Assembly: GCA_016933045.1 (NCBI GenBank)
Contig: JAFGBR010000019.1
Coordinates: forward strand, 1-64,000
Source: Marinilabiliaceae bacterium
GTDB taxonomy: Bacteria; Bacteroidota; Bacteroidia; Bacteroidales; Marinilabiliaceae
DNA length: 64,000 nt
Direction: 5' to 3'
The notes under the pieces are model-generated. The model was not told the origin of the DNA, did no database searches, and saw only the letters and a program-made list of their open reading frames with translations. The first letter of the stretch is position 1; every line of letters starts with the position of its first letter. A program made the position numbers and the translations under genes. Shown here in pieces: positions 27,732 to 36,096 of the stretch.

Positions 27732-28427
27732 TTATTGTGCTGGTTCATTAAGAATATCCATAAATTCCATTGTAGTTGCCTCAATATTGAAAACAACTTT
27801 TTCAACTTTGGCAACCAACATATTGTATGCGAAATAGGCAAAGATACCTACAATTAGTCCGGCAACTGTTGTTACAAGTGCTGTGTAAATACCACCGGCC
27901 ATCATACTTACCTCGATGTTATTTCCGGCAGTACTCATGCTCCAAAACGATTGTACCATGCCAATTACTGTTCCCAGAAAACCAATCATAGGAGCACCAC
28001 CGGCAACAGTTGCCAGTGTAGGGAGTCCCTTTTCCAGTTTACTTATTTCGAGGTTTCCAACATTTTCGATAGCAGTGTTTACATCATTTAAAGGGCGTCC
28101 TAAACGGCTTATTCCTTTTTCAATCATTCGTGCAATAGGTGAATTTTGCGATTGACATAATGTTATTGCAGAATCTATTTTTCCATCGTGTATATAGTCT
28201 TTAATTCTATTCATAAAGTTACTATCCTCATGCGATGCTTTTTTTAATGCAAAAAAGCGTTCAATAAATATATAGCCAGATAATAAGGATAGTATTAATA
28301 ATGGAATCATAATCCATCCTCCTTTAATAGCAAGCTCAATATAATTTAGGGTTTGAACTTCAGCTACTGCCTCTGCTGCGTCTGAAACTTCCTGTGTTGC
28401 TGATTGAATTAATAAAAGTATGTTCAT
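27732..28427 (-). CDS. exbB: MotA/TolQ/ExbB proton channel protein
   Basis: A 231-residue inner-membrane protein with three helices (about 33-52, 138-160 and 178-205). The MotA/TolQ/ExbB signature is GLPTLATVAGGAPMIGFLGTVIGMVQSFWSM followed by GGIYTALVTTVAGLIVGIFAYFAYN. With ExbD it forms the proton-driven motor that energises TonB. It is the first gene of the three-gene operon. The short N-terminal Ala/Glu-rich stretch before the first helix is normal for Bacteroidetes members. Confidence 0.92.
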   Translation of the reverse strand: MNILLLIQSATQEVSDAAEAVAEVQTLNYIELAIKGGWIMIPLLILSLLSGYIFIERFFALKKASHEDSNFMNRIKDYIHDGKIDSAITLCQSQNSPIARMIEKGISRLGRPLNDVNTAIENVGNLEISKLEKGLPTLATVAGGAPMIGFLGTVIGMVQSFWSMSTAGNNIEVSMMAGGIYTALVTTVAGLIVGIFAYFAYNMLVAKVEKVVFNIEATTMEFMDILNEPAQ

Positions 28428-28506
28428 TTTTTGTTTATTGTTTTTTGTATGTAAAAATTGTATCTAAAGTACTAAAAATGCAGTTTTATTTAAAAAATAA
28501 CGAAAA

Positions 28507-31500
28507 TTATTCTTTTTTATTTGAAGTAGCTTCTTCTTTATCTTCCTTTTTTGATGAGCCGGTAATAACAGCCCAATATTTTTTTATTAGATCGCTCCAT
28601 GAATCGAATTCTTTTCGAAATGAGATGCCAATGCCCTGTTTGGTTGGTGATGTAGATGTAGCAATAATATCGTTATTTGTTCGGTGATATCCGTGTGCAC
28701 TAATTGTGCCACTTTTATTTAGTTTTACATTCATTTCAAAATCGCCAATAAAATTATTGGCATTGGTTGTGGCCTGGTACTCTTCATATCCTAGATTGGT
28801 ACTGATAGTAACACGGTCGTTAAATAGTTGTGTGCTTAGTGCTAAATCAATTTCTCGTTTGGTTAATTCATCACCAGGTCTGTAACTGAATCCAATATCA
28901 ACATTATTGTTTATTTGCGATAGCATGTTACTAAAATGGTTCGATAATACTTCGGCAGTGGTTGTTAAATAGGCATTATTCGATGAGCTATTTGCATCCT
29001 GGCGTTGATTATCACTGGTGTAGAATTTGTTTAAGAATAAAAGCGATAACATTTGTCGGTTTAGTTCTTCTTCACTATCAATGAACGATTGGATAAGAGT
29101 TTGTGCTGAGGGTTCCAGGGTTGGTGTTTCAATTCCAAATCGTATTTTAGGGGTAGTTAGCCTGTCTGAAAGAATTACATTGCAATTGATAGGTACTCTT
29201 TTATTCCCTTCGTCACTTAAGCCAATATTAGAAAAGTTATATCCCGATCCGGTTAAATCGGAAAGACTGGCTTTTAGTTTATAAGTAGCTTTAACATTTA
29301 ATAATGCATCGTATGGATCTCCATCCCACTGAACCATACTTCCCTTGTTAATAATAAACCGTTTATTCATAAGGTTTTCAAGTGAGAATAGATATTCACC
29401 CCCATCGAATTGATAATCGCCAAAAATAAGGAAATTCTCGTTTTTATCAATTTTTAGCTGCACATTACCGTTTCCTTCACCTTTTAATGCTGATCCTGTT
29501 CTGCTGTCGAAAATTATTTGTACTTGAGCATCGGGGGTTACTGTTAAGTCCATTGTCATTTCAACTCCTGATAAATCAATTTCATAAGTTTTGTTATTGA
29601 TTGCTGTATTATGTTTATACTGCGTATTGTTTGAAAATGATATGAATGTATTGGTTGATGCTTCACTTGATTCTTGTAATGGGATATAAAAGCTGGTTTT
29701 GGGCATTGTTGATGCTGTGATATCGATATTTACTCCATTGGCAGTACCTGTTATTGCCATTGTTCCGGTTGAGTAAACGGTACCATAATATAGCGGATTG
29801 TTATTAGGTTTTGTATCAAGTACTAAACAATTATTCACATCTATGTTTAGATTAAAACGGAGGTTTGAAAAGGAATTGTGTTTTATGGTTCCCGAAAAAA
29901 TACCTTTGTTGCCATTTTTATCTTCCATGTTCATGTTTTTGAAATAAATTTCATTTGCAGTAAGAATCACAGAATCTTTAATAAAAAATGAGGTATTTAA
30001 AAAGTTGACATCAAATTGTCCGTTATTAACATTTAATTTGCCGGTTAAAATAGGTTTATCTAATGTCCCATTTAAATTAACTGTTCCAGAACTGGTTCCT
30101 TTTAAGTTTTGCATTATGTTGGGTAGGTAATAATTCAGAAATGATATTTGTAAACTGTCAACTTCGGCATTGTATGATATTGATTTTTCTTGAGTTAAGT
30201 ATTCGCCAGCACCATCGAGTTTTTTTTTGCCATTGTCGTTTACTTTTGTGTTAATAATTAGTGATTTTTTCTTATCATTCCAAAGGCTAGTGGTATTGAA
30301 CTGACCAATTCGTTCGTTGTTGAAATAGAGATCATCGATTAATATATCTCCAATTATCGATGGAGTAGAGAAGTAATCTTTTATTTGAAATTCGGCATTT
30401 AAAGTTCCGGATATATTTTTTATGTTTAGGTTAAGGTTGTTAAAAGTGTTTTCCATGTTTATATTTCTAATATATCCATTCAGTCCGTCGTTTCCTGTAC
30501 GGGCTAAAAATCCATCAATGGTAATTTGTTGATTGGAATGCCATATTCTGAAATTATCTACATGAAAATTGTTTTTTGAAAATGATATTTTTGTAGGTTT
30601 TATATTCCAAACTGTATCGTTAAGTATGATGTGTGACTTTTGCATTTCAATATCGATTGATTGGATAGAGTCATGTGTTGAAATGTGAGAAGTGGTAAAT
30701 ATTGAGCCGCTATTGGTTTTTGATCCCCAGTTATTCCAGTATATATTTGTGTTAATATCTTTGTTTGAAATGGTTTGTTGGAGTGATAAGTTTTTGAAAG
30801 ACAGTGTGTTTGATGTTGATAAATTGTCGAATTGAATAAGTGATGATATCGATTCATCTCCTTTTATGGAAAATATCATGTTTTCTCCATTAATTTCTTC
30901 GAATTGTAATGACGGAATTTCTCCTTCTATTTCAAAATAGCTTGTTTTTTCATTTAATTGACCGCTAATTGTGCCAGATTTTGATATAGATATTTGGGGG
31001 TTAAACAGATTTAGTAAACTGCCAATTTCTTTTATGTCGAACAAAAAAGAAAAACTGTTATTTGAGGTTATTGTTGTGTTATTTTTTTTTGCCGATAATT
31101 CAGGTATGTATGTTGAAATGAAATTGTTTAAGCTGTTTTTTATGTTTGTAAAGTCGTATCTGCCAAGTATTTCGCCATCTATTAAACTACTTTGTAATAA
31201 TAATTGTTTATTTTCCCCCATTCTTTTGGCACTTATTATTATTGAGTCAATGGAAATTGTTTTGTCTTTGTTTTTTATTGTTCCATTGTCGGCTCTTATA
31301 AAACCCGTGAGGTTAGTTATGTTGTTTGCTTCGAAATTTGAAATGATATCGATCGAAAATTCGCTATCAATTAATTGAGGGGCAATGTTTAATTTGTCGG
31401 GTTTTAAGTTGTTTATAGTTGCATAAAAATTGAAGTTTGGTGTTGTTTGACTGTAATCTATGTTGCCAGAGAATAATACTTTGCCATTTGGATCGTTTAG

Positions 31501-32988
31501 TTCGAACTGACCGTCAAATTTCTGATTGGCAAATAATCCGTTTATTGTTATGTTTTTGTATTGATATTTTTTAATTGTTAGTGAGTCGATGTTTCCTTTC
31601 ATGTAAGCGAAGAAATCTTTTGATGATTTGTGACTTCCGCTTATTGATATTTGTGTAGATATATTTCCAATGCTTTGTTCATAATTAATCATTCGACCGA
31701 TATTAAATCTGTTGGTTTTAATATTTCCGGCAAAGTTGATGCGGTTGTTTATTTGAATTCCCAGATCAGTGTGAATGTCTCCCAGGTTGGTATTGAAATC
31801 GCCGTAGGCAACAAGGTCGTTAAAAAAGCCCGATACGTTTCCTTTGAATTGTATATTGCCTAGTTTATTAAATGTATCATTTGACCATGAATACCCGGTT
31901 TGGGTTACTCTTTTAAATAAATTTGATATATCAGTTGTGTTTGATTGTAGCGATTTTATATTTAAAAATACAAATGCATCATTCATGTTTGGTAATCCAA
32001 TAATGTTGAATTCTGATTCTATGCTGGAGTTGTTTCCAAATGAAATTTTTGTATCAGATGCTTTTATGTTTGATAGATTACCTTCGAAATTGCCGGATAG
32101 TACTATTGGGTATTTGATTTTTTTGTTTTCTTTTAAAAAGATGTCAATGTCTTTGTAATCGATGTGCGATGGTGATATTTGAATTGAAATATGGCTACTG
32201 TCGTTGAGTGTTTTTAAGCTGCTTATGGCATTGTATTTTGCTGATATTGAGTCAATGTTTATGGTTGATTGTTCTGTTTTAATTTTTATGTTATGTGCTA
32301 TTAAGCGTTTTTTCCCAATTGCTAAACGAGCTTTTCCTTCAGTAATGTGAAGATTGGATGATTCATGAAAAGATAGATGAGTAAGAGAGAGAGAGAGAGA
32401 ATCATTTTTGCAGTAATAATTATTTATTACAACATTAAATTTTTTTATAAATGTATTTAAAATTGCTGAGTTGTCATCCCAATCAATTGACTTAAAAATA
32501 CCGTTAGTGATTTGTATGTTTGCCGGGGTTATTATCCAGTCGCTTTGTTTTTGTGTTGTGTCGGGAATTAAAAAGTTAAAATTAAACAGTTCGTTTTCTT
32601 TGTAAATATTTATTTTGGGGTTTGTAACAGATATTTGATTAAATAATACCTCTTTGTTTTTAAGGGCAAATATGTCAATGGATACATTAATTTCATCACA
32701 ATAAAGGAGAGTGTCTGTTTTTTGATCTCTTATTAAAAGTTGTTTTAATGATATTTGGCTAAATGGATGAATCTGTATTTGTGATATTGAAATCTCTGTT
32801 TTGTATTTTTCACTTAAAAAAAATGTTATTCTTTTGGCTATATTGTTTTGAATAGAGGGTATCATTAACAATACAGTCAAAAGTATAGGAAGTGCTATTA
32901 GAGATAACACAACCGATGATCCTATTTTGTATACTTTTTTAATATTTTTGCACTTAAAATGGTGTTTTACAAAAATAGACAAAAACAT
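28507..32988 (-). CDS. tamB: TamB-like translocation/assembly or lipid-transport protein
   Basis: A very long protein of 1493 residues. One N-terminal membrane helix (about 22-46, IGSSVVLSLIALPILLTVLLMI) is followed by an AsmA-like start (KYKTEISISQIQIHPFSQISLK) and more than 1000 residues of beta-strand repeats, ending with the TamB/DUF490 domain (about 1000-1450: GNVQLKIDKNENFLIFGDYQFDGGEYLFSL, RVPINCNVILSDRLTTPKIRFGIETP). Such proteins bridge the periplasm, with TamA in barrel assembly or alone in phospholipid transport. It is divergent from tsaD, a common arrangement in Bacteroidetes. A run of eight AG dinucleotides lies inside the coding sequence at 32384-32400. Confidence 0.88.
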   Translation of the reverse strand: MFLSIFVKHHFKCKNIKKVYKIGSSVVLSLIALPILLTVLLMIPSIQNNIAKRITFFLSEKYKTEISISQIQIHPFSQISLKQLLIRDQKTDTLLYCDEINVSIDIFALKNKEVLFNQISVTNPKINIYKENELFNFNFLIPDTTQKQSDWIITPANIQITNGIFKSIDWDDNSAILNTFIKKFNVVINNYYCKNDSLSLSLTHLSFHESSNLHITEGKARLAIGKKRLIAHNIKIKTEQSTINIDSISAKYNAISSLKTLNDSSHISIQISPSHIDYKDIDIFLKENKKIKYPIVLSGNFEGNLSNIKASDTKISFGNNSSIESEFNIIGLPNMNDAFVFLNIKSLQSNTTDISNLFKRVTQTGYSWSNDTFNKLGNIQFKGNVSGFFNDLVAYGDFNTNLGDIHTDLGIQINNRINFAGNIKTNRFNIGRMINYEQSIGNISTQISISGSHKSSKDFFAYMKGNIDSLTIKKYQYKNITINGLFANQKFDGQFELNDPNGKVLFSGNIDYSQTTPNFNFYATINNLKPDKLNIAPQLIDSEFSIDIISNFEANNITNLTGFIRADNGTIKNKDKTISIDSIIISAKRMGENKQLLLQSSLIDGEILGRYDFTNIKNSLNNFISTYIPELSAKKNNTTITSNNSFSFLFDIKEIGSLLNLFNPQISISKSGTISGQLNEKTSYFEIEGEIPSLQFEEINGENMIFSIKGDESISSLIQFDNLSTSNTLSFKNLSLQQTISNKDINTNIYWNNWGSKTNSGSIFTTSHISTHDSIQSIDIEMQKSHIILNDTVWNIKPTKISFSKNNFHVDNFRIWHSNQQITIDGFLARTGNDGLNGYIRNINMENTFNNLNLNIKNISGTLNAEFQIKDYFSTPSIIGDILIDDLYFNNERIGQFNTTSLWNDKKKSLIINTKVNDNGKKKLDGAGEYLTQEKSISYNAEVDSLQISFLNYYLPNIMQNLKGTSSGTVNLNGTLDKPILTGKLNVNNGQFDVNFLNTSFFIKDSVILTANEIYFKNMNMEDKNGNKGIFSGTIKHNSFSNLRFNLNIDVNNCLVLDTKPNNNPLYYGTVYSTGTMAITGTANGVNIDITASTMPKTSFYIPLQESSEASTNTFISFSNNTQYKHNTAINNKTYEIDLSGVEMTMDLTVTPDAQVQIIFDSRTGSALKGEGNGNVQLKIDKNENFLIFGDYQFDGGEYLFSLENLMNKRFIINKGSMVQWDGDPYDALLNVKATYKLKASLSDLTGSGYNFSNIGLSDEGNKRVPINCNVILSDRLTTPKIRFGIETPTLEPSAQTLIQSFIDSEEELNRQMLSLLFLNKFYTSDNQRQDANSSSNNAYLTTTAEVLSNHFSNMLSQINNNVDIGFSYRPGDELTKREIDLALSTQLFNDRVTISTNLGYEEYQATTNANNFIGDFEMNVKLNKSGTISAHGYHRTNNDIIATSTSPTKQGIGISFRKEFDSWSDLIKKYWAVITGSSKKEDKEEATSNKKE
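32384..32400. repeat. AG dinucleotide tract inside tamB
   Basis: A 17-base (AG)8 tract, translated on the minus strand as a Ser-Leu-Ser-Leu-Ser-Leu stretch near codon 197-202 of tamB. Such tracts can change length by slipped-strand mispairing, which here would shift the frame of most of the gene. Confidence 0.8.
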
Positions 32989-33053
32989 TGGTGATGATTA
33001 TGGTTAAGAACCAAATTTCATGCCTTTTATTATAAGTTCTTAAAAAAAAAATT

Positions 33054-34073
33054 ATGAGTGTAAAAATACTGGCAATAGAATCATCGTGTGATGATACATC
33101 GGCGGCTGTATTGAGTGACGATGTTGTGTTGTCAAATGTAATAGCTAATCAACTTGTGCATGAGGAATATGGAGGGGTTGTGCCCGAGTTGGCATCGAGG
33201 GCACATCAGCAAAATATAGTTCCAGTTGTGCAAAAGGCCTTAAATGATGCAAATGTGAATAAAAATGAAATAGATGCTGTTGCGTTTACTCGTGGGCCGG
33301 GTCTTATGGGATCGTTGTTGGTTGGAACAGCTTTTGCAAAAGGTTTTGCTTTATCGTTGGGTGTGCCTTTAATTGAAGTGAATCATTTACAAGCTCATGT
33401 GTTAGCTCATTTTATAAAAGATTCTTCTGATAGTACGAATGTTCCCGGGTTTCCTTTTTTGTGTTTATTGGTATCGGGGGGAAATAGTCAGATTATTTTG
33501 GTTAATGATTATGATAAAATGGATATTATTGGCCAAACAATTGATGATGCAGCCGGTGAAGCATTTGATAAGTGTGCTAAAGTGATGGGATTACCATATC
33601 CGGGAGGACCATTGATTGATAAATATTCGAAAATGGGTAATGATACAGCATATAGTTTTTCGAAACCTAAAGTTGCAGGTTATAATTATAGTTTTAGTGG
33701 ATTAAAGACATCATTTTTATATTTTTTACGGGACTCTTTAAAAGATAACGAAAATTTTATTGAAGAGAATAAATATGATTTGTGCGCTTCGTTACAAAAG
33801 GCTATTGTTGATATTTTGATGGATAAGTTGGAACTTGCATCAATGCAAACAGGAATTCGTACTATTGCAATTGCTGGTGGTGTGTCGGCAAATTCGGGGT
33901 TAAGAGATGCGTTGGATAAGTATTCGCATCTGAAAAAATGGAAAACGTATATTCCGAAATTTTCGTACACTACCGATAATGCTGCAATGATAGGTATTAG
34001 TGGTTATTATAAATACTTAAAAAATGACTTTTGTTCTCATGAGGTTGCTCCTTTTGCACGGTTAAATTTTTAA
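33054..34073 (+). CDS. tsaD: tRNA threonylcarbamoyladenosine synthase subunit TsaD
   Basis: A 339-residue ASKHA-fold enzyme that, with TsaB and TsaE, attaches threonylcarbamoyl to A37 of ANN-decoding tRNAs. It starts with the typical KILAIESSCDDTSAAVL and continues with VVPELASRAH. The metal-binding pair is H111 and H115 in VNHLQAHVLAH; later motifs are LLVSGGNSQI, DDAAGEAFDKCAKVMGLPYPGGP and AIAGGVSANSGLR. The length is full for the family. The stop at 34073 is followed by a palindrome at 34138-34163 before the peptide cassette. Confidence 0.96.
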   Translation: MSVKILAIESSCDDTSAAVLSDDVVLSNVIANQLVHEEYGGVVPELASRAHQQNIVPVVQKALNDANVNKNEIDAVAFTRGPGLMGSLLVGTAFAKGFALSLGVPLIEVNHLQAHVLAHFIKDSSDSTNVPGFPFLCLLVSGGNSQIILVNDYDKMDIIGQTIDDAAGEAFDKCAKVMGLPYPGGPLIDKYSKMGNDTAYSFSKPKVAGYNYSFSGLKTSFLYFLRDSLKDNENFIEENKYDLCASLQKAIVDILMDKLELASMQTGIRTIAIAGGVSANSGLRDALDKYSHLKKWKTYIPKFSYTTDNAAMIGISGYYKYLKNDFCSHEVAPFARLNF

Positions 34074-34137
34074 TTAAATAAATGCTGTTGGCATGAAATA
34101 TTATTTGTTTTATAAAATAAATGAGGTAAAATATCAG

Positions 34138-34173
34138 AAAAATGGTTGATATCAATCATTTTTCTTATTTTTG
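34138..34173 (+). promoter_or_regulatory. Palindrome and -7-like box before the RiPP-like cassette
   Basis: Positions 34138-34163 form a 26-base near-palindrome centred on TTGATATCAA with AAAAATGG / TCATTTTT arms (one G:T pair). It has no loop, so an operator is as likely as a terminator for tsaD. It is directly followed by TATTTTTG at 34166-34173, which fits the Bacteroidetes -7 consensus TAnnTTTG, 11 bases before the first gene of the cassette. Confidence 0.45.
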
Positions 34174-34184
34174 TGTCGATTGAC

Positions 34185-34484
34185 ATGTTGGATAAAATTT
34201 ACATAAAATCGGAAGATATTGTTGTTAAGCAACTTAGCGGTGAGATTGTTATAGTGCCGTTATCCAATGATATTGTAAAAATGAGTGAGATTTTTACTTT
34301 AAATGAGGTAGGTGCGTTTATTTTTACTTTGTTTGATGGAAAAAAAAATGTCAGTTCAATAATTAAAAATGTTTTGGCAGAGTTTGATGTTGATAACAAT
34401 ACTGCTCAAAATGATGTTGTTGAGTTTGTTGAATTGGCATTAAAAAAAAATATAATAAAAGAAATAGAAACTAGTACATATTAA
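34185..34484 (+). CDS. PqqD-family peptide chaperone (RiPP recognition element)
   Basis: A 99-residue PqqD-like protein. The ATG at 34185 gives the normal family length; an upstream TTG lies in the palindrome. Typical features are the early strand VVKQLSGEIVIVPL, the central FTLNEVGAFIFTLFDGKKNVSSIIKNVLAEFDVD (family pattern L-N-x-x-G--I-W--L-d-G--tv--I---l---fdv) and the C-terminal helix VVEFVELALKKNIIKEI. PqqD/RRE domains bind the leader part of ribosomally made peptides and present it to modifying enzymes. The stop codon directly abuts the start of the 64-residue peptide gene, supporting a chaperone-substrate relation. Confidence 0.82.
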   Translation: MLDKIYIKSEDIVVKQLSGEIVIVPLSNDIVKMSEIFTLNEVGAFIFTLFDGKKNVSSIIKNVLAEFDVDNNTAQNDVVEFVELALKKNIIKEIETSTY

Positions 34485-34679
34485 ATGATATATACTAATA
34501 AAAAAAGTTATTCTTCGCCCAAATTAACTTCGATAAAGGTCGATCGGGAGATTAGCTTGGTAATGGTGAGTGACCCTCCGCTCTATGAGTCTCCTTCGGT
34601 TCCAAAGGCTCCGTCGAACGGCGTATTGCCCGATAAAAATCCTTTTGGTGGAGCTTCTCCTGATTATAGTAAAATGTAA
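34485..34679 (+). CDS. Putative RiPP precursor peptide
   Basis: A 64-residue peptide starting at the base after the PqqD stop. The N-terminal part (about 9-34) is leader-like: YSSPKLTSIKVDREISLVMV. A SDPP junction follows, then a short Pro/Ser-rich segment with PSVPKAP, NGVLPDKNPFGG and the C-terminus SPDYSKM. There is no Cys, so lanthionine or sactipeptide chemistry is excluded; Ser and Tyr residues are available for phosphorylation by the kinase-like neighbour. There is no signal peptide. Its small size, position between PqqD and kinase, and composition support a precursor role; the final product is unknown. Confidence 0.65.
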   Translation: MIYTNKKSYSSPKLTSIKVDREISLVMVSDPPLYESPSVPKAPSNGVLPDKNPFGGASPDYSKM

Positions 34680-34687
34680 ATTTTAAT

Positions 34688-35587
34688 ATGGGATGTCAAA
34701 AAAAAAATGACATTTCGTTATGTGTCGCCGGTATTCAAATCGATTTTAACTGTTTGGATGCTTCTGTTTTTATTGATCACTTTGCCACCTCAAATAAGTT
34801 TATCTTACTAAATTCTTTTTCTTTTAATAGTTATAAAGCAAATATTGAGCGATGCTCAAAAAATGAATACCCAAAAATGCAACCTGTCTTTCATGGTAAT
34901 CCATGGGGTAATATTTTAATTGATTATAATTGGACAATTTTCAGTTCAGAAGGAAAGACAGGTATTCAAATAGATTTTAAAGAGATAGGTAGCATCTCAT
35001 CTGTTTTTATTGTTATTGATAAGGTTCGAAAAAATATTCTTATTTGTATTGACAGTAATGAGATTAATGTTAAGTTTGACCCATTTATGTACCCTTTTGG
35101 GGTTTTGTTGTATGTATATCTTGTTAATTATCAGAATGGGTTAATGATACATGCATCGGGAGTTGATGATGGAGGTAATGGTTTTTTGTTCACAGGTTTG
35201 TCTGGTATAGGTAAATCAACAATGGCTGGTATTTGGGCGCAAAAAGGGGCTAACGTTATTAACGATGACCGGTTGATTATAAGTCCGTTAAATGGTAAAT
35301 ATTTTATTTACAATACTCCAATGCCTTTTTATACCGATGTGCCAAAGATGGTAGAGTTGTCGAAAATTTTTATTCTAAAGCAATCAAAAGAAAATTATAT
35401 TAATAAGCTATCGGGGGTTTTGGCATATGCAAATGTAATGTCTAATTGTATCCAACATTTGTTTGCAAAAGATATGGTTCAATTACATGCCGATATTATT
35501 GGTAAAATAATATCAACGATTCCTGTATATGAGCTGGGTTTTAAACCCGATACTGAAATTGTAGATTTAATTAGGCAATTGAGGTAA
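34688..35587 (+). CDS. HPr-kinase-like protein of the peptide cassette
   Basis: A 299-residue protein. The N-terminal 130 residues are unassigned. The C-terminal half is an HprK-type kinase fold: MIHASGVDDGGNGFLFTG leads to the P-loop GLSGIGKST (about 170-178), then GANVINDDRLII (about 188-198), which matches the acidic motif of HPr kinase. HprK-like proteins in some lasso-peptide clusters (paeninodin type) phosphorylate a Ser of the precursor, so the 64-residue peptide is the likely substrate. The gene starts 8 bases after the peptide gene. No PTS HPr gene is nearby, arguing against a catabolite-control role. Confidence 0.78.
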   Translation: MGCQKKNDISLCVAGIQIDFNCLDASVFIDHFATSNKFILLNSFSFNSYKANIERCSKNEYPKMQPVFHGNPWGNILIDYNWTIFSSEGKTGIQIDFKEIGSISSVFIVIDKVRKNILICIDSNEINVKFDPFMYPFGVLLYVYLVNYQNGLMIHASGVDDGGNGFLFTGLSGIGKSTMAGIWAQKGANVINDDRLIISPLNGKYFIYNTPMPFYTDVPKMVELSKIFILKQSKENYINKLSGVLAYANVMSNCIQHLFAKDMVQLHADIIGKIISTIPVYELGFKPDTEIVDLIRQLR

Positions 35588-35588
35588 G

Positions 35589-36047
35589 ATGGATAACAAA
35601 CAAAAGATTCAACAGCTAATAAAGAATTTCATTGACGATGGAAAGATAATAGATATACCTGTTTTTGGATTAAGTATGTTTCCTTTTTTTTTACCCGGAA
35701 CAATAGTAAGGATAGGTGCAACTCCTTTTGATCAATTAAAAATGGGTGATGTAGTGCTTTTTAAAAGTGATAGTAAATACGTGATGCATCGACTGGTAAA
35801 GTGTAATGATAACGGTTTACTTACTAAAGGTGATAGTCTTCCTTATTACGATAGTAATATTACACGCGATAGATATATTGGAAAAGTTATTGCCTATTAC
35901 TCAGGTAATAAACTTAAAGAAACAACTTCAGTAATATTTCGCATTTGGGCTTTATTAATGATTGGTGGACAACGTTATTTAGGATCAATATTACACTTTT
36001 TTTCGTTTATTTGGTATAAATATGTTGGCAGTAAAAAGGTTATGTAA
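35589..36047 (+). CDS. S24/S26 peptidase, SipW-like, of the peptide cassette
   Basis: A 152-residue signal-peptidase-like protein starting one base after the kinase stop. The catalytic Ser is in PVFGLSMFPFFLPGT (S29). The second motif MHRLVK (H67) with TKGDSLPYYD (79-88) follows the archaeal/SipW Ser-His-Asp pattern, in place of the Ser-Lys dyad of bacterial LepB. A C-terminal hydrophobic stretch (about 116-146) probably anchors it in the membrane. Its place between kinase and exporter suggests it removes the leader from the exported peptide; the exporter has no C39 peptidase domain of its own. Confidence 0.75.
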   Translation: MDNKQKIQQLIKNFIDDGKIIDIPVFGLSMFPFFLPGTIVRIGATPFDQLKMGDVVLFKSDSKYVMHRLVKCNDNGLLTKGDSLPYYDSNITRDRYIGKVIAYYSGNKLKETTSVIFRIWALLMIGGQRYLGSILHFFSFIWYKYVGSKKVM

Positions 36048-36096
36048 TAATCTTGTGTAATTTTAGTGCGATAAACTATTTTAAGTTATTTATCTG

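Noticed and set aside
34185-34484. Reading the PqqD-like gene as part of PQQ synthesis
   Set aside because: There is no pqqA, pqqC or radical SAM pqqE nearby, and the neighbours are kinase, peptidase and exporter.
34688-35587. HprK-like gene as catabolite-repression HPr kinase
   Set aside because: It lacks the normal N-terminal HprK domain, sits inside the peptide cassette, and no PTS gene is near.
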